Assembly: GCF_022321485.1 (NCBI RefSeq)
Contig: NZ_JAKOGG010000003.1
Coordinates: forward strand, 372,001 to 436,000
Reading direction: 5' to 3'
From: Shewanella electrica
GTDB taxonomy: Bacteria > Pseudomonadota > Gammaproteobacteria > Enterobacterales > Shewanellaceae
Length of the DNA stretch: 64,000 nt
The notes under the pieces are model-generated. The model had not been told where the DNA came from and did not search any database. It saw nothing but the letters and a program-made list of their open reading frames with translations. A program made the position numbers and the translations under genes. Below, in pieces: positions 28,123 to 37,145 of the stretch; position 1 is the stretch's first letter; each line of letters begins with the position of its first letter.

Positions 28123-28704
28123 CTATTTGATATATTCATCCATGTGTTGAATATAACGGGTAACATCTTGGTCAATTTGCGGGGCTTTCTGCACATCATT
28201 AGCAATAAATGTTGGCAGTGGTGCTAAGCCTAAAAATTGGTTGGCTTTGTGGAAGTGCAGATAAACACCTTCAACACCTACACCTTCAAAGAACTGTTCA
28301 GGGTCGTCAAACGCTTCCAGCGGCGCGTTCCAAGTCACTGACAGCATGTATTTTTTGCCTTGCAAAAGGCCACCGCTGCCATATTTTTTACTATCATCTG
28401 CACGTGTACGACCGTCGTTTGCATACAACACGCCGTGCCCTGCGGTGAACACTTCATCAAGATATTTTTTGACGGTCCATGGTTCGCCCATCCACCAGCC
28501 TGGCATTTGGAAGATGATCAAATCGCTATTAACGATTTTTTGAACTTCTTCTTCGGCATCATAACCTTCGTCAACCACAGTCATCGACACATTGTGTCCT
28601 TTAGATGCTAAATGGTCATAAGCAAGGTGGGCAAATTTGTTATTTAACTCGCCTTTAGAGATGAGAAAACTTTTGGCACCATTGATGATTAATATATTAC
28701 TCAT
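28123..28704 (-). CDS. mdaB: NAD(P)H:quinone oxidoreductase MdaB
   Basis: 193 residues of the flavodoxin-fold quinone reductase family: ILIINGAKSF at the N-terminus, FQMPGWWMGEPWTVKKYLDEVF (the MdaB signature with FAD/quinone-site aromatic residues) and GVYLHFHKANQFLG. It carries out two-electron reduction of quinones, avoiding semiquinone radicals. Cytoplasmic. Divergent LysR gene at 29152 is the likely regulator, as for mdaB-like genes elsewhere. A long hairpin sits in its upstream region. Confidence 0.9.
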   Translation of the reverse strand: MSNILIINGAKSFLISKGELNNKFAHLAYDHLASKGHNVSMTVVDEGYDAEEEVQKIVNSDLIIFQMPGWWMGEPWTVKKYLDEVFTAGHGVLYANDGRTRADDSKKYGSGGLLQGKKYMLSVTWNAPLEAFDDPEQFFEGVGVEGVYLHFHKANQFLGLAPLPTFIANDVQKAPQIDQDVTRYIQHMDEYIK

Positions 28705-28746
28705 ATAACTACTCTCATCTTATTTATTAAATAGATTTAATCGACA

Positions 28747-28787
28747 CTTTATTGCTGCTGATATTAATAACATCAGTAGCAATAAAG
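28747..28787. promoter_or_regulatory. Long inverted repeat upstream of mdaB
   Basis: 16-base arms (28747-28762 and 28772-28787) pair at 15 positions around a 9-base loop, 43 bases before the mdaB ATG. It could be the LysR operator, a leader hairpin, or a terminator for the doubtful small frame at 28858-29085. Confidence 0.5.
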
Positions 28788-28857
28788 CCATATAACGATA
28801 CATGACGTGCGGGAAAGCTTTGGCAAAAAACGGCAATGTAGTAGATGAAGCTACATG

Positions 28858-29085
28858 TCACTCCCAACGGGGATTTGTTTGTACCTTCCTTAACCGATGC
28901 ATGGCATCGACGTTATTCACCGGGTCATAGATGTCGTCATAAAACGTATCATGCAGCGACAAGATGGCATCATGCCTGTTTACGCTAACCAATACTTTAT
29001 TGGCATAACGCACGGTTATCATATCGGCCAACAACAGCTTATGCGCTGAAGGTCTATACCTGTCGCTTCCAAGTGTGTCGGTCAT
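28858..29085 (-). CDS. Doubtful small protein
   Basis: 75-residue open frame between mdaB and the LysR gene with a reasonably protein-like composition (LLLADMITVRYANKVLVSVN, DTFYDDIYDPVNN) but no clear ribosome site and no family I recognise. It may be a decayed gene fragment or chance. Confidence 0.25.
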   Translation of the reverse strand: MTDTLGSDRYRPSAHKLLLADMITVRYANKVLVSVNRHDAILSLHDTFYDDIYDPVNNVDAMHRLRKVQTNPRWE

Positions 29086-29151
29086 TCTATTGGGGTTGAC
29101 TAAAGAGATAAAGGCAGTATTTTTGAATAAATTGTTCCATAAAATGAAACG

Positions 29152-30054
29152 ATGGATATTTTACAGTCAATGAGAACATTCACCGCAGTGGTTGAGGCTG
29201 GCAGCTTTGTTGGCGCCATGAACACTGTGGGCCTGTCAAAACCCGCGGTATCTCGCCATATTGCAGAGCTGGAGCAACATTTAGGTTCTCGGTTGATTCA
29301 ACGTACCACCCGCCGCCTGTCACTGACCAGCGAAGGTTTGACCTATTATCAACGCTGCAAAGAGATCTTGGCCGCTGTCAGTGATGCCGAGGCTGAAGTC
29401 GGCGCTAGCACGGTAGAAGTGCAGGGAGAACTGCGCATCGGCGCGCCACAAACCTTTGGCACCCTACATCTTGCCGCCTTGTGGGGGCGCTTTGCGGCGC
29501 TGCATCCGCAGATAACGCTCGATGTGGTGTTATCCGACCGTATTGTTGACGTGGTAGAAGAAAGCTACGATCTCACCATTCGTATTGCACGACTGCCAGA
29601 TTCAAGCCTTGTTAGCCGTCCGTTGACCCGCACGCGCATGGTGTTGTGTGCATCGCCCACGTATCTTGCTAAACGCGGCGCACCTAAAAGTCCGCTAGAA
29701 CTCACCTGCCACGACATTGTGGCTTACAGCTACTGGTCTTCCGGCAACACTTGGAGCTTTAACGGCCCCGCCGGTGAGATCAGCGTGCATTTACGGCCAA
29801 GGATACAAACCAACAGCGGCGATACCTGCCGAGCCGCCGCACTTGACCATCAAGGCATTGTGCTGTTACCCGATTTTTTGATTTATCAAGATCTGCGGGC
29901 AGGCACATTAGTTGAGTTGATGCCCGAGTTTCGCGCCACAGAACTAGGCATTTTTGCCATCTATCCCACGAGGAAACAACTGCCGCTAAAAGTAAGACGG
30001 TTAGTCGATTTTCTGGTCGAGGCATTTGCCGCACCGCCATGGCAAACTCGATAG
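29152..30054 (+). CDS. LysR-family transcriptional regulator
   Basis: 300 residues: an N-terminal winged helix-turn-helix (MRTFTAVVEAGSFVGAMNTVGLSKPAVSRHIAELEQHLGSRL) and a C-terminal substrate-binding domain (LRIGAPQTFGTLHLAALW, VSRPLTRTRMVLCASPTYL). It belongs to the large CrgA/YafC-like subgroup. Divergent from mdaB, which is the likely target, with the hairpin at 28747-28787 in between. The ligand is unknown. Confidence 0.85.
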   Translation: MDILQSMRTFTAVVEAGSFVGAMNTVGLSKPAVSRHIAELEQHLGSRLIQRTTRRLSLTSEGLTYYQRCKEILAAVSDAEAEVGASTVEVQGELRIGAPQTFGTLHLAALWGRFAALHPQITLDVVLSDRIVDVVEESYDLTIRIARLPDSSLVSRPLTRTRMVLCASPTYLAKRGAPKSPLELTCHDIVAYSYWSSGNTWSFNGPAGEISVHLRPRIQTNSGDTCRAAALDHQGIVLLPDFLIYQDLRAGTLVELMPEFRATELGIFAIYPTRKQLPLKVRRLVDFLVEAFAAPPWQTR

Positions 30055-30098
30055 CCAGCTAGTTCCCAATTCCTTACACAGCATCAATGGAGCAACAG

Positions 30099-30497
30099 AT
30101 GATACCGCAAACCACTACACTAAGAGTCGCACGCCCCACCGACAACTTGGCGCAGATCACTGAGATGTATATCAATGGATTAGGTTTTACACTGCTGGGT
30201 ACTTTCGCTGATCATAACGGCTTTGATGGCGCCATCATCGGCCACGAGGCACATAACTACCATTTAGAGTTCACCCATCATATCGGCACTACCGTTGGCA
30301 AAGCGCCAACACAGGACAATCTGCTAGTGTTCTATCTCCCAGATCATAAGGTGTGGGCCGAATGCTGCCAACGCATGGAGCACGCCGGATTTATTGCGGT
30401 GCCCTCCTACAATATTTATTGGGATGAGGTCGGCAAAACCTTTGAAGATGTTGACGGCTATCGCGTCGTATTACAAAACCGCCAATGGACCTTATAG
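30099..30497 (+). CDS. VOC-superfamily (glyoxalase/dioxygenase fold) protein
   Basis: 132 residues from the ATG at 30099, which is six bases after GGAG; an ATG four codons earlier (30087) is less well placed. The fold is recognisable from paired motifs: LRVARPTDNLAQITEMYINGLGF, HLEFTHH, NLLVFYLPD and the closing FEDVDGYRVVLQN, similar to YycE-like proteins. Candidate metal ligands are the His/Glu in HLEF and the Glu in the C-terminal FEDVDG. Substrate is unknown. Confidence 0.75.
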   Translation: MIPQTTTLRVARPTDNLAQITEMYINGLGFTLLGTFADHNGFDGAIIGHEAHNYHLEFTHHIGTTVGKAPTQDNLLVFYLPDHKVWAECCQRMEHAGFIAVPSYNIYWDEVGKTFEDVDGYRVVLQNRQWTL

Positions 30498-31498
30498 CGG
30501 CTACTTGGGGAAACGCTTCCTCGGCGAGAGGCGCCTTGTTCTCGGTTGGCCGAGAGTGATATCAACATGGCAAGCGATGGTTAATCGTTGACGTTATCGA
30601 CGAAGCGCCCAATGCCGACAATATTTTTTGCCTTCATCAGCAGCGACGGAGGAATGAACAGTGCCGCCGTTAAGATGTATATGTTCAACCTGTCGTCACG
30701 CTTCAAATTAGTGCAGCTATATTGTTAAGTGAGCATAAGATTGCACTTATATAGAGCGCCCAATATTAGCTGCACCAAATAGGGTATTCAGCATAACAAC
30801 CACCAGCATAGTCCCCGCCGTATTGACGACACTCACTGACATAGCGCTGCCCATAGTTCTACCACGACAGAATGAGTATCGCCACGATGCAGTTGCATGC
30901 AAAATGCCTCTACTATCGATGTTGCAAGGATTTCCATACTCCACCAAGTGGTCAATACAGCTCGCTACTTCCCGATGTTAAATGCCTAGATAGCAAACAG
31001 AGAATACCATTAATTGTTATCAAAAAGTTAATTTTATATCGTAAATAAATAATGACATCCGCTGCACTTCACCACAAAAAACCACTCAAAACGAACCACC
31101 ACAGACATGGGTTGCACCAATATCTAGCACGACCAAACTCGCTCATCATCCTTTCCTTGCCGTTTGTTCCATACCGCCAAAAGCAGTCCTAGCCGGGCTA
31201 GTTTTCGGCCCAAGAAAAAACACAACCAACTGAAATAAAAACACAAAATAACAAAACATCTGATATGAGCAGCAGCAAAACCTAAGCGACCTAACATCAT
31301 TTCCATAAGATACAAGCGCTTGTCTAGCACGCGGCACTGCCATTGCATAGCATGCAAGGGGAGAAAAAAATATGTTTATTAAATTTCACATTGACACAGA
31401 TCATGGAAATTATTAAACATATAAAAAGTGAACATAAGTAAACGAATTGTAAAAACACAATAAAACACAATGCGAACAGACAGAGTGAGGTAATGGAT
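30498..31498. other. Long non-coding region before the aromatic-amine cluster
   Basis: About 1 kb with no convincing gene. A minus-strand frame at 30747-30947 looks vaguely like a membrane-protein relic but has no start signals. A small inverted repeat TAAGTG/CACTTA lies at 30726-30749. The last 100 bases are AT-rich and should hold the promoter of the cluster, but I could not name a regulator site. Confidence 0.5.
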
Positions 31499-32998
31499 AT
31501 GAGCGATGCTCCAGTATTTTCGGGTTTCATCGAAGAGTTTGGCCTTTGGACAGATGAGCAGCGGGAAGCAGCGAAGAAAATAGCTGCGATGGCAGAAAGT
31601 GGCGAACTAAAAACATTTCGTGTATCGGTGCCAGATGCGCAATCTAAGCTTCGCTCTAAAACGCTACTTCCCGGCGCATTCAAGTCAGCCTTGAGAGACG
31701 GCGTAGAGTTCACTAGCGCCTATTTCAGCTTCGACTCAGCAGAAGGCATTGCTTTTAACCCTTTCAGCAAAGAAGGCGGATTGGGGCTCGACGTAATGCA
31801 TGGTTTTTCCAACGCGATTCTGGTGCCAGACCCGCTCACCTTCCGCGTGCTTCCTTGGGCCCCCACCGTTGGATGGGTGCTGTGTGATATTTACTTGCGA
31901 GACGGTACCCCCGTGCCATTTGATGCTCGCTATCAACTAAAATCTGCCATTTCTCGCTTGAAAAACCTTGGATTTGAGCTAGTTACTGGTTTAGAAGTGG
32001 AGTTTTATATCACCCGAGTAACCGACCAAAATCTAGGGGAGCAACACATGGGTGGCCTAGGTGTGCCACCTGCCCCTCCGTCAGTTGAAGCCCTATGGCG
32101 TGGCTTCTCTTACATGTCAGAAGATCAACAAGATAAGATCAGCGAAATCACCGACATTTTAGCTGAAAACTGTCTCGCACTCGGGTTACCACTCCGCACC
32201 ATGGAAGACGAAATGGGTCCCGGTCAGCTTGAGTTTACCTTTGACGTACAGGACCCACTTGAAGCCGCCGACTCAATGGTGCTGTTCCGTTCCATGGTGA
32301 AACAAGTGATGGCACGGATGGGCTTACATGCCACCTTCATGACCAAGCCGATCTTTTCCAGTTTTGTCGCATCGGGCTGGCATTTACATCAAAGTCTCTC
32401 CGCGCCAGGGGTGCGTAATGCCTTTGTCGCTGCACCCGACAGTGAGGAGGTCTTGTCTCCGACCGGTTTGTCCTACGTGGCAGGCTTATTGGAACACGCT
32501 GTCGAAGCATCAGTTTTCACTAACCCAACCGTCAATGGTTATCGTCGTCGCAAACCTAATTCATTAGCACCTGATCGCTCCACTTGGGGCTATGACAATC
32601 GCGCCGCCATGGTACGTGTGCAAGGCCGCCCAAGACATATGTCTGGTCATATTGAAAACCGTATTGGTGAGCCAACAGCCAACCCTTACCTCTATATTGC
32701 GTCGCAAATTTTGAGTGGTTGTGACGGGTTGGAACGCAAGCTTCATCCGGGACCAATGGAGTCAAACCCATACGAAGCAACCCATCGTCCAAAACTACCA
32801 ACCAATCTCATGGAAGCCACAGAAGCATTAGATAAGAGTGAGTTCTTCCGCTCCGCCATGGGGGACAACTTCATTAACTGGCTAGTTGCCATGAAGAAAT
32901 GTGAGATCAACCGTTTCCTCTCCGCCGAACCTTATTGGGAGCAAAACCCTGATGTCGTGACCCAATGGGAGCATCACGAATATTTCACTCGCTACTAA
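31499..32998 (+). CDS. Glutamine-synthetase-like gamma-glutamyl-amine ligase
   Basis: 499 residues from the second ATG (31499), which has AGG eight bases upstream; the ATG at 31493 is too close to it. The glutamine synthetase fold is clear: N-terminal beta-grasp part, GLEVEFYI (metal Glu), MGPGQLEFTF, GWHLHQSL (catalytic His), NRAAMVRV and the ENRIGEPTANPYLYIA loop. Length and neighbours match TdnQ/AtdA1, which ligate glutamate to aniline to give gamma-glutamylanilide, the true oxygenase substrate. The reaction predicted here is ATP-dependent gamma-glutamylation of an amine. First gene of a run of four tightly spaced cistrons. The substrate may be an aromatic amine other than aniline. Confidence 0.82.
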   Translation: MSDAPVFSGFIEEFGLWTDEQREAAKKIAAMAESGELKTFRVSVPDAQSKLRSKTLLPGAFKSALRDGVEFTSAYFSFDSAEGIAFNPFSKEGGLGLDVMHGFSNAILVPDPLTFRVLPWAPTVGWVLCDIYLRDGTPVPFDARYQLKSAISRLKNLGFELVTGLEVEFYITRVTDQNLGEQHMGGLGVPPAPPSVEALWRGFSYMSEDQQDKISEITDILAENCLALGLPLRTMEDEMGPGQLEFTFDVQDPLEAADSMVLFRSMVKQVMARMGLHATFMTKPIFSSFVASGWHLHQSLSAPGVRNAFVAAPDSEEVLSPTGLSYVAGLLEHAVEASVFTNPTVNGYRRRKPNSLAPDRSTWGYDNRAAMVRVQGRPRHMSGHIENRIGEPTANPYLYIASQILSGCDGLERKLHPGPMESNPYEATHRPKLPTNLMEATEALDKSEFFRSAMGDNFINWLVAMKKCEINRFLSAEPYWEQNPDVVTQWEHHEYFTRY

Positions 32999-33024
32999 TA
33001 ACATAAAAGATAAGGAGATTTTTT

Positions 33025-34326
33025 GTGAGCATTCAGACTAGCAGTCCCCATTTTGAGCATCTGGTGGAAGAGGGACGCGTCCATCGCACCCTCTACACTG
33101 ATAGCAGCATTTTTGATTTAGAAATGAGCCGTGTTTTTGGTGGTACTTGGACGTTTTTAGCCCACGCCAGTGAGTTGCCAAAACCCAATGATTTTGTGCG
33201 CAAACGTCTGGGTAAACGTCCCATCATTGTGACTCGAGATCGCAATGGTAATTTCCACGGTTTGCTAAATCGTTGTACCCATCGTGGCGCCACCATCTGC
33301 CGCCACGATGAAGGCAGCGCCCGTAGGTTCACTTGCCCCTACCACAATTGGTCATTTACCAATACCGGCGAGCTTGCGGCAGTTCCCATTGAAGAAGGCT
33401 ACGGCCCATCTTTTGATAAAGCGCAACTCGGGCTAGGCAAATTACGGGTTGAAAGCTATCGCGGCTTTATTTTCGGCACCTTTAACACCGAGTTGCCAGA
33501 CTTAAAAACGCACCTAGGCCCAGCCGCTGAACTATTGGACGAATGGCTCGACCGCTGGCCGGGGGCAGAACTGCAACTGCGCCGTGGTCAAACGAAGTTT
33601 AGCTGTGCAGGCAACTGGAAACTGATTTACGACAACGCAGCCGATGGCTATCACCCAGGATATTCTCACGCTTCGCTGCTGCGCATGCGCAAAGACCGCT
33701 ACGGTGGCGGCGTTGATATGCAATGGGCACTTGGCAATGTGGACGAAGGTCTGCAAACCGTTGCCGACTGCGGCAATGGCGGTACCTTTATTGACCAACG
33801 CGCAGAGATTAAACGCTACTGGGATCAGTCTGCCCCAATGCCGGGCGAAAGCACCTATGAGCGGGTTATCAAGGAAAAGATGGGCGATAAAGCCGATGCG
33901 GCGCTTGATGTTGTCATGGGCTCAGGCATGAACCTCAATATTTTCCCCAACCTGCTGATCATCGGAAACCAGATCCAAGTACTTGAACCGCAGAGCGTGA
34001 ACAAGACCCATATCAATTGGTATGCCACTGCGCTGGTGGCGGATGATCTGCCAGATGAAGTCAACTCACTGCGCATGCGCTTGCAAGAAGACTTTCCATC
34101 CTTTGGCGAGCCGGATGATTTAGCCAACTTTGAAGAGTGCCAAGTCGGCCTTGAAATTGAAGAAGTCGAGTGGGTTCAAACAGGCCGCCACTTAGACACA
34201 GGTAAAGAGTACATCGGCGCCAAAGGCATGCTCAGTGGCCCAGTTTCTGACGAGCTACCACTACGAGTGTTTTGGAAAGAATGGCTCAAACGCATAGCAC
34301 AAGATAACAAAGGGGGCGCAAAATGA
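33025..34326 (+). CDS. Rieske aromatic-ring dioxygenase, large subunit
   Basis: 433 residues from a GTG with AAGGAG upstream. The Rieske [2Fe-2S] ligands are C84-x-H86 in NRCTHRG and C104-x2-H107 in CPYHNW. The mononuclear iron site is DGYHPGYSH (H210, H215) after the family's NAADG lead-in. Length is normal for alpha subunits. It would dihydroxylate the ring of the gamma-glutamylated amine, as AtdA3/TdnA1 does. The stop overlaps the next start (ATGA), so the two subunits are coupled. Confidence 0.88.
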   Translation: MSIQTSSPHFEHLVEEGRVHRTLYTDSSIFDLEMSRVFGGTWTFLAHASELPKPNDFVRKRLGKRPIIVTRDRNGNFHGLLNRCTHRGATICRHDEGSARRFTCPYHNWSFTNTGELAAVPIEEGYGPSFDKAQLGLGKLRVESYRGFIFGTFNTELPDLKTHLGPAAELLDEWLDRWPGAELQLRRGQTKFSCAGNWKLIYDNAADGYHPGYSHASLLRMRKDRYGGGVDMQWALGNVDEGLQTVADCGNGGTFIDQRAEIKRYWDQSAPMPGESTYERVIKEKMGDKADAALDVVMGSGMNLNIFPNLLIIGNQIQVLEPQSVNKTHINWYATALVADDLPDEVNSLRMRLQEDFPSFGEPDDLANFEECQVGLEIEEVEWVQTGRHLDTGKEYIGAKGMLSGPVSDELPLRVFWKEWLKRIAQDNKGGAK

Positions 34327-34964
34327 GCATGAATGCCAATCCAATGCAGGATGGTTTCACCCTTGAAGACATCCTCCGCGATACGCTGGAATCAACCTAT
34401 ATCAATGATGCTTATTATGCCAAGTTGCGTCACGACATGGGGGAATGGGAAGGCTGTGGCACCGTACTAACCGCCGAGGAACGTAGCGTCTATGAATCGT
34501 TAATCCTCCATGAAAACTGGCTACTTGATCGTCGTGCCTTCGAGAAATGGTATCAACTTTATAGCCGCGAATGCGTCTATTGGGTGCCCGCTGTTGGCGA
34601 CTTACCCGATGCAGAACGCGCTGACCCACAACGTCAAGTCACTATCGCCTTCGATGACCGCCGTCGTCTTGGAGATCGCATCGTGTGGTTAAGAACCGGC
34701 GTCGCCTATTCGCAATTACCGCCTTCTTATACCTCGCACATCAGCACATCCTTTGTCCGTTTACCGTCAGAGAACGCCGAAGAGGTAAAAATTCGTTCAC
34801 AGTTCCTCGTTCAGGAGATGCGTGCGGGCCACGAGATTCAAACATTCAGTGGCTGGATGGGGCATGTCTTTGTAAAAGAGAATGGCGTGATAAAAATTGC
34901 TCGCAAGGTGGTTTGTCTGCTTGATGCCCCACGTAACCATCACAACCTGACATTTTTGCTGTAA
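34323..34964 (+). CDS. Rieske dioxygenase, small (beta) subunit
   Basis: 213 residues with the NTF2-like fold of dioxygenase beta subunits: ILHENWLLDRRAFEKWYQLYSRECVYWVP, DDRRRLGDRIVWLRTG and the C-terminal IKIARKVVCLLDA. Structural subunit of an alpha-beta oxygenase. Starts inside the alpha-subunit stop codon. Equivalent to AtdA4/TdnA2 by position. Confidence 0.88.
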   Translation: MSMNANPMQDGFTLEDILRDTLESTYINDAYYAKLRHDMGEWEGCGTVLTAEERSVYESLILHENWLLDRRAFEKWYQLYSRECVYWVPAVGDLPDAERADPQRQVTIAFDDRRRLGDRIVWLRTGVAYSQLPPSYTSHISTSFVRLPSENAEEVKIRSQFLVQEMRAGHEIQTFSGWMGHVFVKENGVIKIARKVVCLLDAPRNHHNLTFLL

Positions 34965-34974
34965 GAGATTAGCG

Positions 34975-36018
34975 ATGAATACGACTATCACCAAAGACGC
35001 CACATCCGACATCGCTCCCGCCACTAAATTCAGTTTGCAACTGACGGTGACAGATAAGGCTGCGATTGCGGATGGTATCGTTAAATTACAACTCACAGGC
35101 GATGATCTGCCACCGTGGGAGCCGGGTGCGCACTTGGAGTTAGCGTTGCCCGATGGGTTAGTGCGTGCTTACTCTATTGTGGCAGGCACCACTGGGCGCA
35201 GTTATGAGCTTGCCATTTTGCTTGAACCGAACAGTCGTGGCGGTTCCCGCTATTTGCATGAACAGCTCAGCATTGGCGATGTTATCAACGCCACGCCACC
35301 TAAAAATGCCTTCGCTTTAGCACCGGCGACACGCTACGTGTTTATTGCAGGCGGCATCGGTATTACCCCAATTTTGCCAATGATTGCTCGCTTAAAAAAC
35401 GAAGGAAAATCTTGGCAACTTTACTACCTTGGCCGCTCGCGGGCGCGCATGGCCTACCTCGCCGACATTCAAGCCTTAGCCGACGAAGCAGCCAGTAGCG
35501 TTAGCCTACATATCAAAGATGAAGGCTGCCGTCTTGAGCTTGCAACGCTAGTATCAGCGTTAGCTGATGACACCGCGGTTTATTCCTGTGGCCCCAACAG
35601 CCTAATGGATGCGTTGTCAGCAGAGATAACTCGAAGACCGGCACTACATCTATATATGGAACGTTTTGGCCGAGCAGAACTGCCTGCCGCAGCTCCAGTT
35701 GATGTCACTGATTGTGATGATGAAGCGACTCAAGCCACCTGTAACCCAGACGGTTCATTTGAACTTGAGCTGAGCAAATCTGGCGAGACGATCACCGTTG
35801 GCAAGGATGAAACGATTCTCGAATGTGTACGCAAAGTACGCCAAGGACTGTCTTTCTCTTGCTCTGATGGATACTGCGGCACCTGCGAAACCGCGGTGCT
35901 AGCCGGCACCCCCGAACACCGCGATAGCGTACTTTCAGAAGAGGAAAAACAAGAAAACCGAACCATGATGATCTGCGTTAGCCGCTCCAAAACGCGCAAA
36001 CTGGTGTTGGATCTTTAA
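34975..36018 (+). CDS. Oxygenase reductase (flavin, NAD and C-terminal 2Fe-2S)
   Basis: 347 residues in phthalate-dioxygenase-reductase order: flavin domain with RAYSIV, NAD domain with AGGIGITPILPM and YSCGPNSLMDAL, then a C-terminal plant-type ferredoxin with CSDGYCGTC and a fourth Cys in MMICVSRS. It passes electrons from NAD(P)H to the Rieske centre without a separate ferredoxin. Ten bases separate it from the beta subunit gene. Matches AtdA5/TdnB in place, although some aniline reductases have a different domain order. Confidence 0.85.
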   Translation: MNTTITKDATSDIAPATKFSLQLTVTDKAAIADGIVKLQLTGDDLPPWEPGAHLELALPDGLVRAYSIVAGTTGRSYELAILLEPNSRGGSRYLHEQLSIGDVINATPPKNAFALAPATRYVFIAGGIGITPILPMIARLKNEGKSWQLYYLGRSRARMAYLADIQALADEAASSVSLHIKDEGCRLELATLVSALADDTAVYSCGPNSLMDALSAEITRRPALHLYMERFGRAELPAAAPVDVTDCDDEATQATCNPDGSFELELSKSGETITVGKDETILECVRKVRQGLSFSCSDGYCGTCETAVLAGTPEHRDSVLSEEEKQENRTMMICVSRSKTRKLVLDL

Positions 36019-36096
36019 CTCATCGTATTCCATACGATTAATACGAGGGTAATTATTACCAGCATTTAATCACATGGAATAATGAGACACAGGCTA

Positions 36097-36112
36097 ATGT
36101 AAGCTATTACAT
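36097..36112. promoter_or_regulatory. Inverted repeat in the gap between the oxygenase genes and the hydrolases
   Basis: ATGTAA and TTACAT around GCTA, in a 190-base AT-rich gap. The gap suggests a second promoter for the 36209 hydrolase; the repeat is a candidate operator, possibly for the RpiR protein. Confidence 0.3.
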
Positions 36113-36208
36113 ATTAATTACTCAAATACCCAATATTACACTTTATAAATAGTGAGTAATTTATCTATTAACTTTTACTTTTGATATTTATTCAAAAGGA
36201 GTTATGTC

Positions 36209-37084
36209 ATGCCACAAACACTTTATCGGGACTTCACATCGGCTGCCGAAATAGATAAGCAGTATGATGTAGAAGCCACCGTAGCGGACTTTGGTGAATA
36301 CGTTGAGTTTTTTATTAAAAATAGTGAGTACGCAAGAAATAATTTAACGTGCACTTTGGATATTCGCTACGGGCCGACAACAGATGAAACACTGGATATT
36401 TTTTATCCGAAAAACGCATCTAGTGCCGAGCTGGCTCCAGCGGTATTTTTTATACACGGAGGGTACTGGAAGGCGACCACCAGTAAAGAATGGAGTTACG
36501 TTGCTCGAGCTTTGGCAGACTTAGGTATTGTCACTGCGGTAGAAAACTACTCCCTGTGCCCTAAAGTCCCCGTGTCTGAAATCGTCCGCCAACACCGCGC
36601 CGCCTATAGTTATTTCTGGCGCAATGCCGAATCGTTGGGCGTAGACAGAAATAAAATCATGATCGTTGGCCATTCGGTTGGTGGGCACGGCGTAGCACAG
36701 TTACTGTCATCGAACTGGCAACATGAATACGACATGCCAGCGACGCCATACGTTGCCGCCATTGCTGTTAGTGGTCTATTTGATGTCAGACCGATCCCGC
36801 ACACAACCGCCAATCCCATTTTAAAAATTACGCCAGAAGAGGCAATTTCGCTCACACCAGTATTAACCCCCGACCACGGCAAAGTGCCATTGCTTGTTAC
36901 CGTAGGCACAGAAGAAACCACCGAGTTTTTGCGTCAAACAAAAGATTTTGCTGACGCATGTAAACAAAGTGAATGGCAAGTGAGTTCTGCAATATTAGAG
37001 CGTAACCATTTCAATATTCTCGACGAATTTATTGAAGGTGAAGGCGTAATGATTAACTTTATAAAACATCATTTAGCACTTTAA
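36209..37084 (+). CDS. Alpha/beta hydrolase, arylformamidase-like
   Basis: 291 residues, start preceded by AAGGAG at seven bases. The oxyanion motif HGGYW and nucleophile elbow GHSVGGHG are those of kynurenine formamidase (BNA7/AFMID-like) and carboxylesterase relatives; a downstream Asp region and His in ERNHFNILDEF complete the triad. It probably hydrolyses an amide, formamide or ester of an aromatic amine. It is not part of described aniline clusters and is one of two additional hydrolases here. Cytoplasmic, no signal peptide. Confidence 0.8.
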   Translation: MPQTLYRDFTSAAEIDKQYDVEATVADFGEYVEFFIKNSEYARNNLTCTLDIRYGPTTDETLDIFYPKNASSAELAPAVFFIHGGYWKATTSKEWSYVARALADLGIVTAVENYSLCPKVPVSEIVRQHRAAYSYFWRNAESLGVDRNKIMIVGHSVGGHGVAQLLSSNWQHEYDMPATPYVAAIAVSGLFDVRPIPHTTANPILKITPEEAISLTPVLTPDHGKVPLLVTVGTEETTEFLRQTKDFADACKQSEWQVSSAILERNHFNILDEFIEGEGVMINFIKHHLAL

Positions 37085-37145
37085 ATTTATTGACATGAAA
37101 CCGCGGTTATTCCGTATAAAAAAGATAATTTAATAAGGACTAAAA

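Noticed and set aside
30747-30947. Minus-strand frame resembling a membrane transporter fragment
   Set aside because: Only about 35 residues look membrane-like, there is no ribosome site, and no family motif could be confirmed; listed only as part of the non-coding gap.
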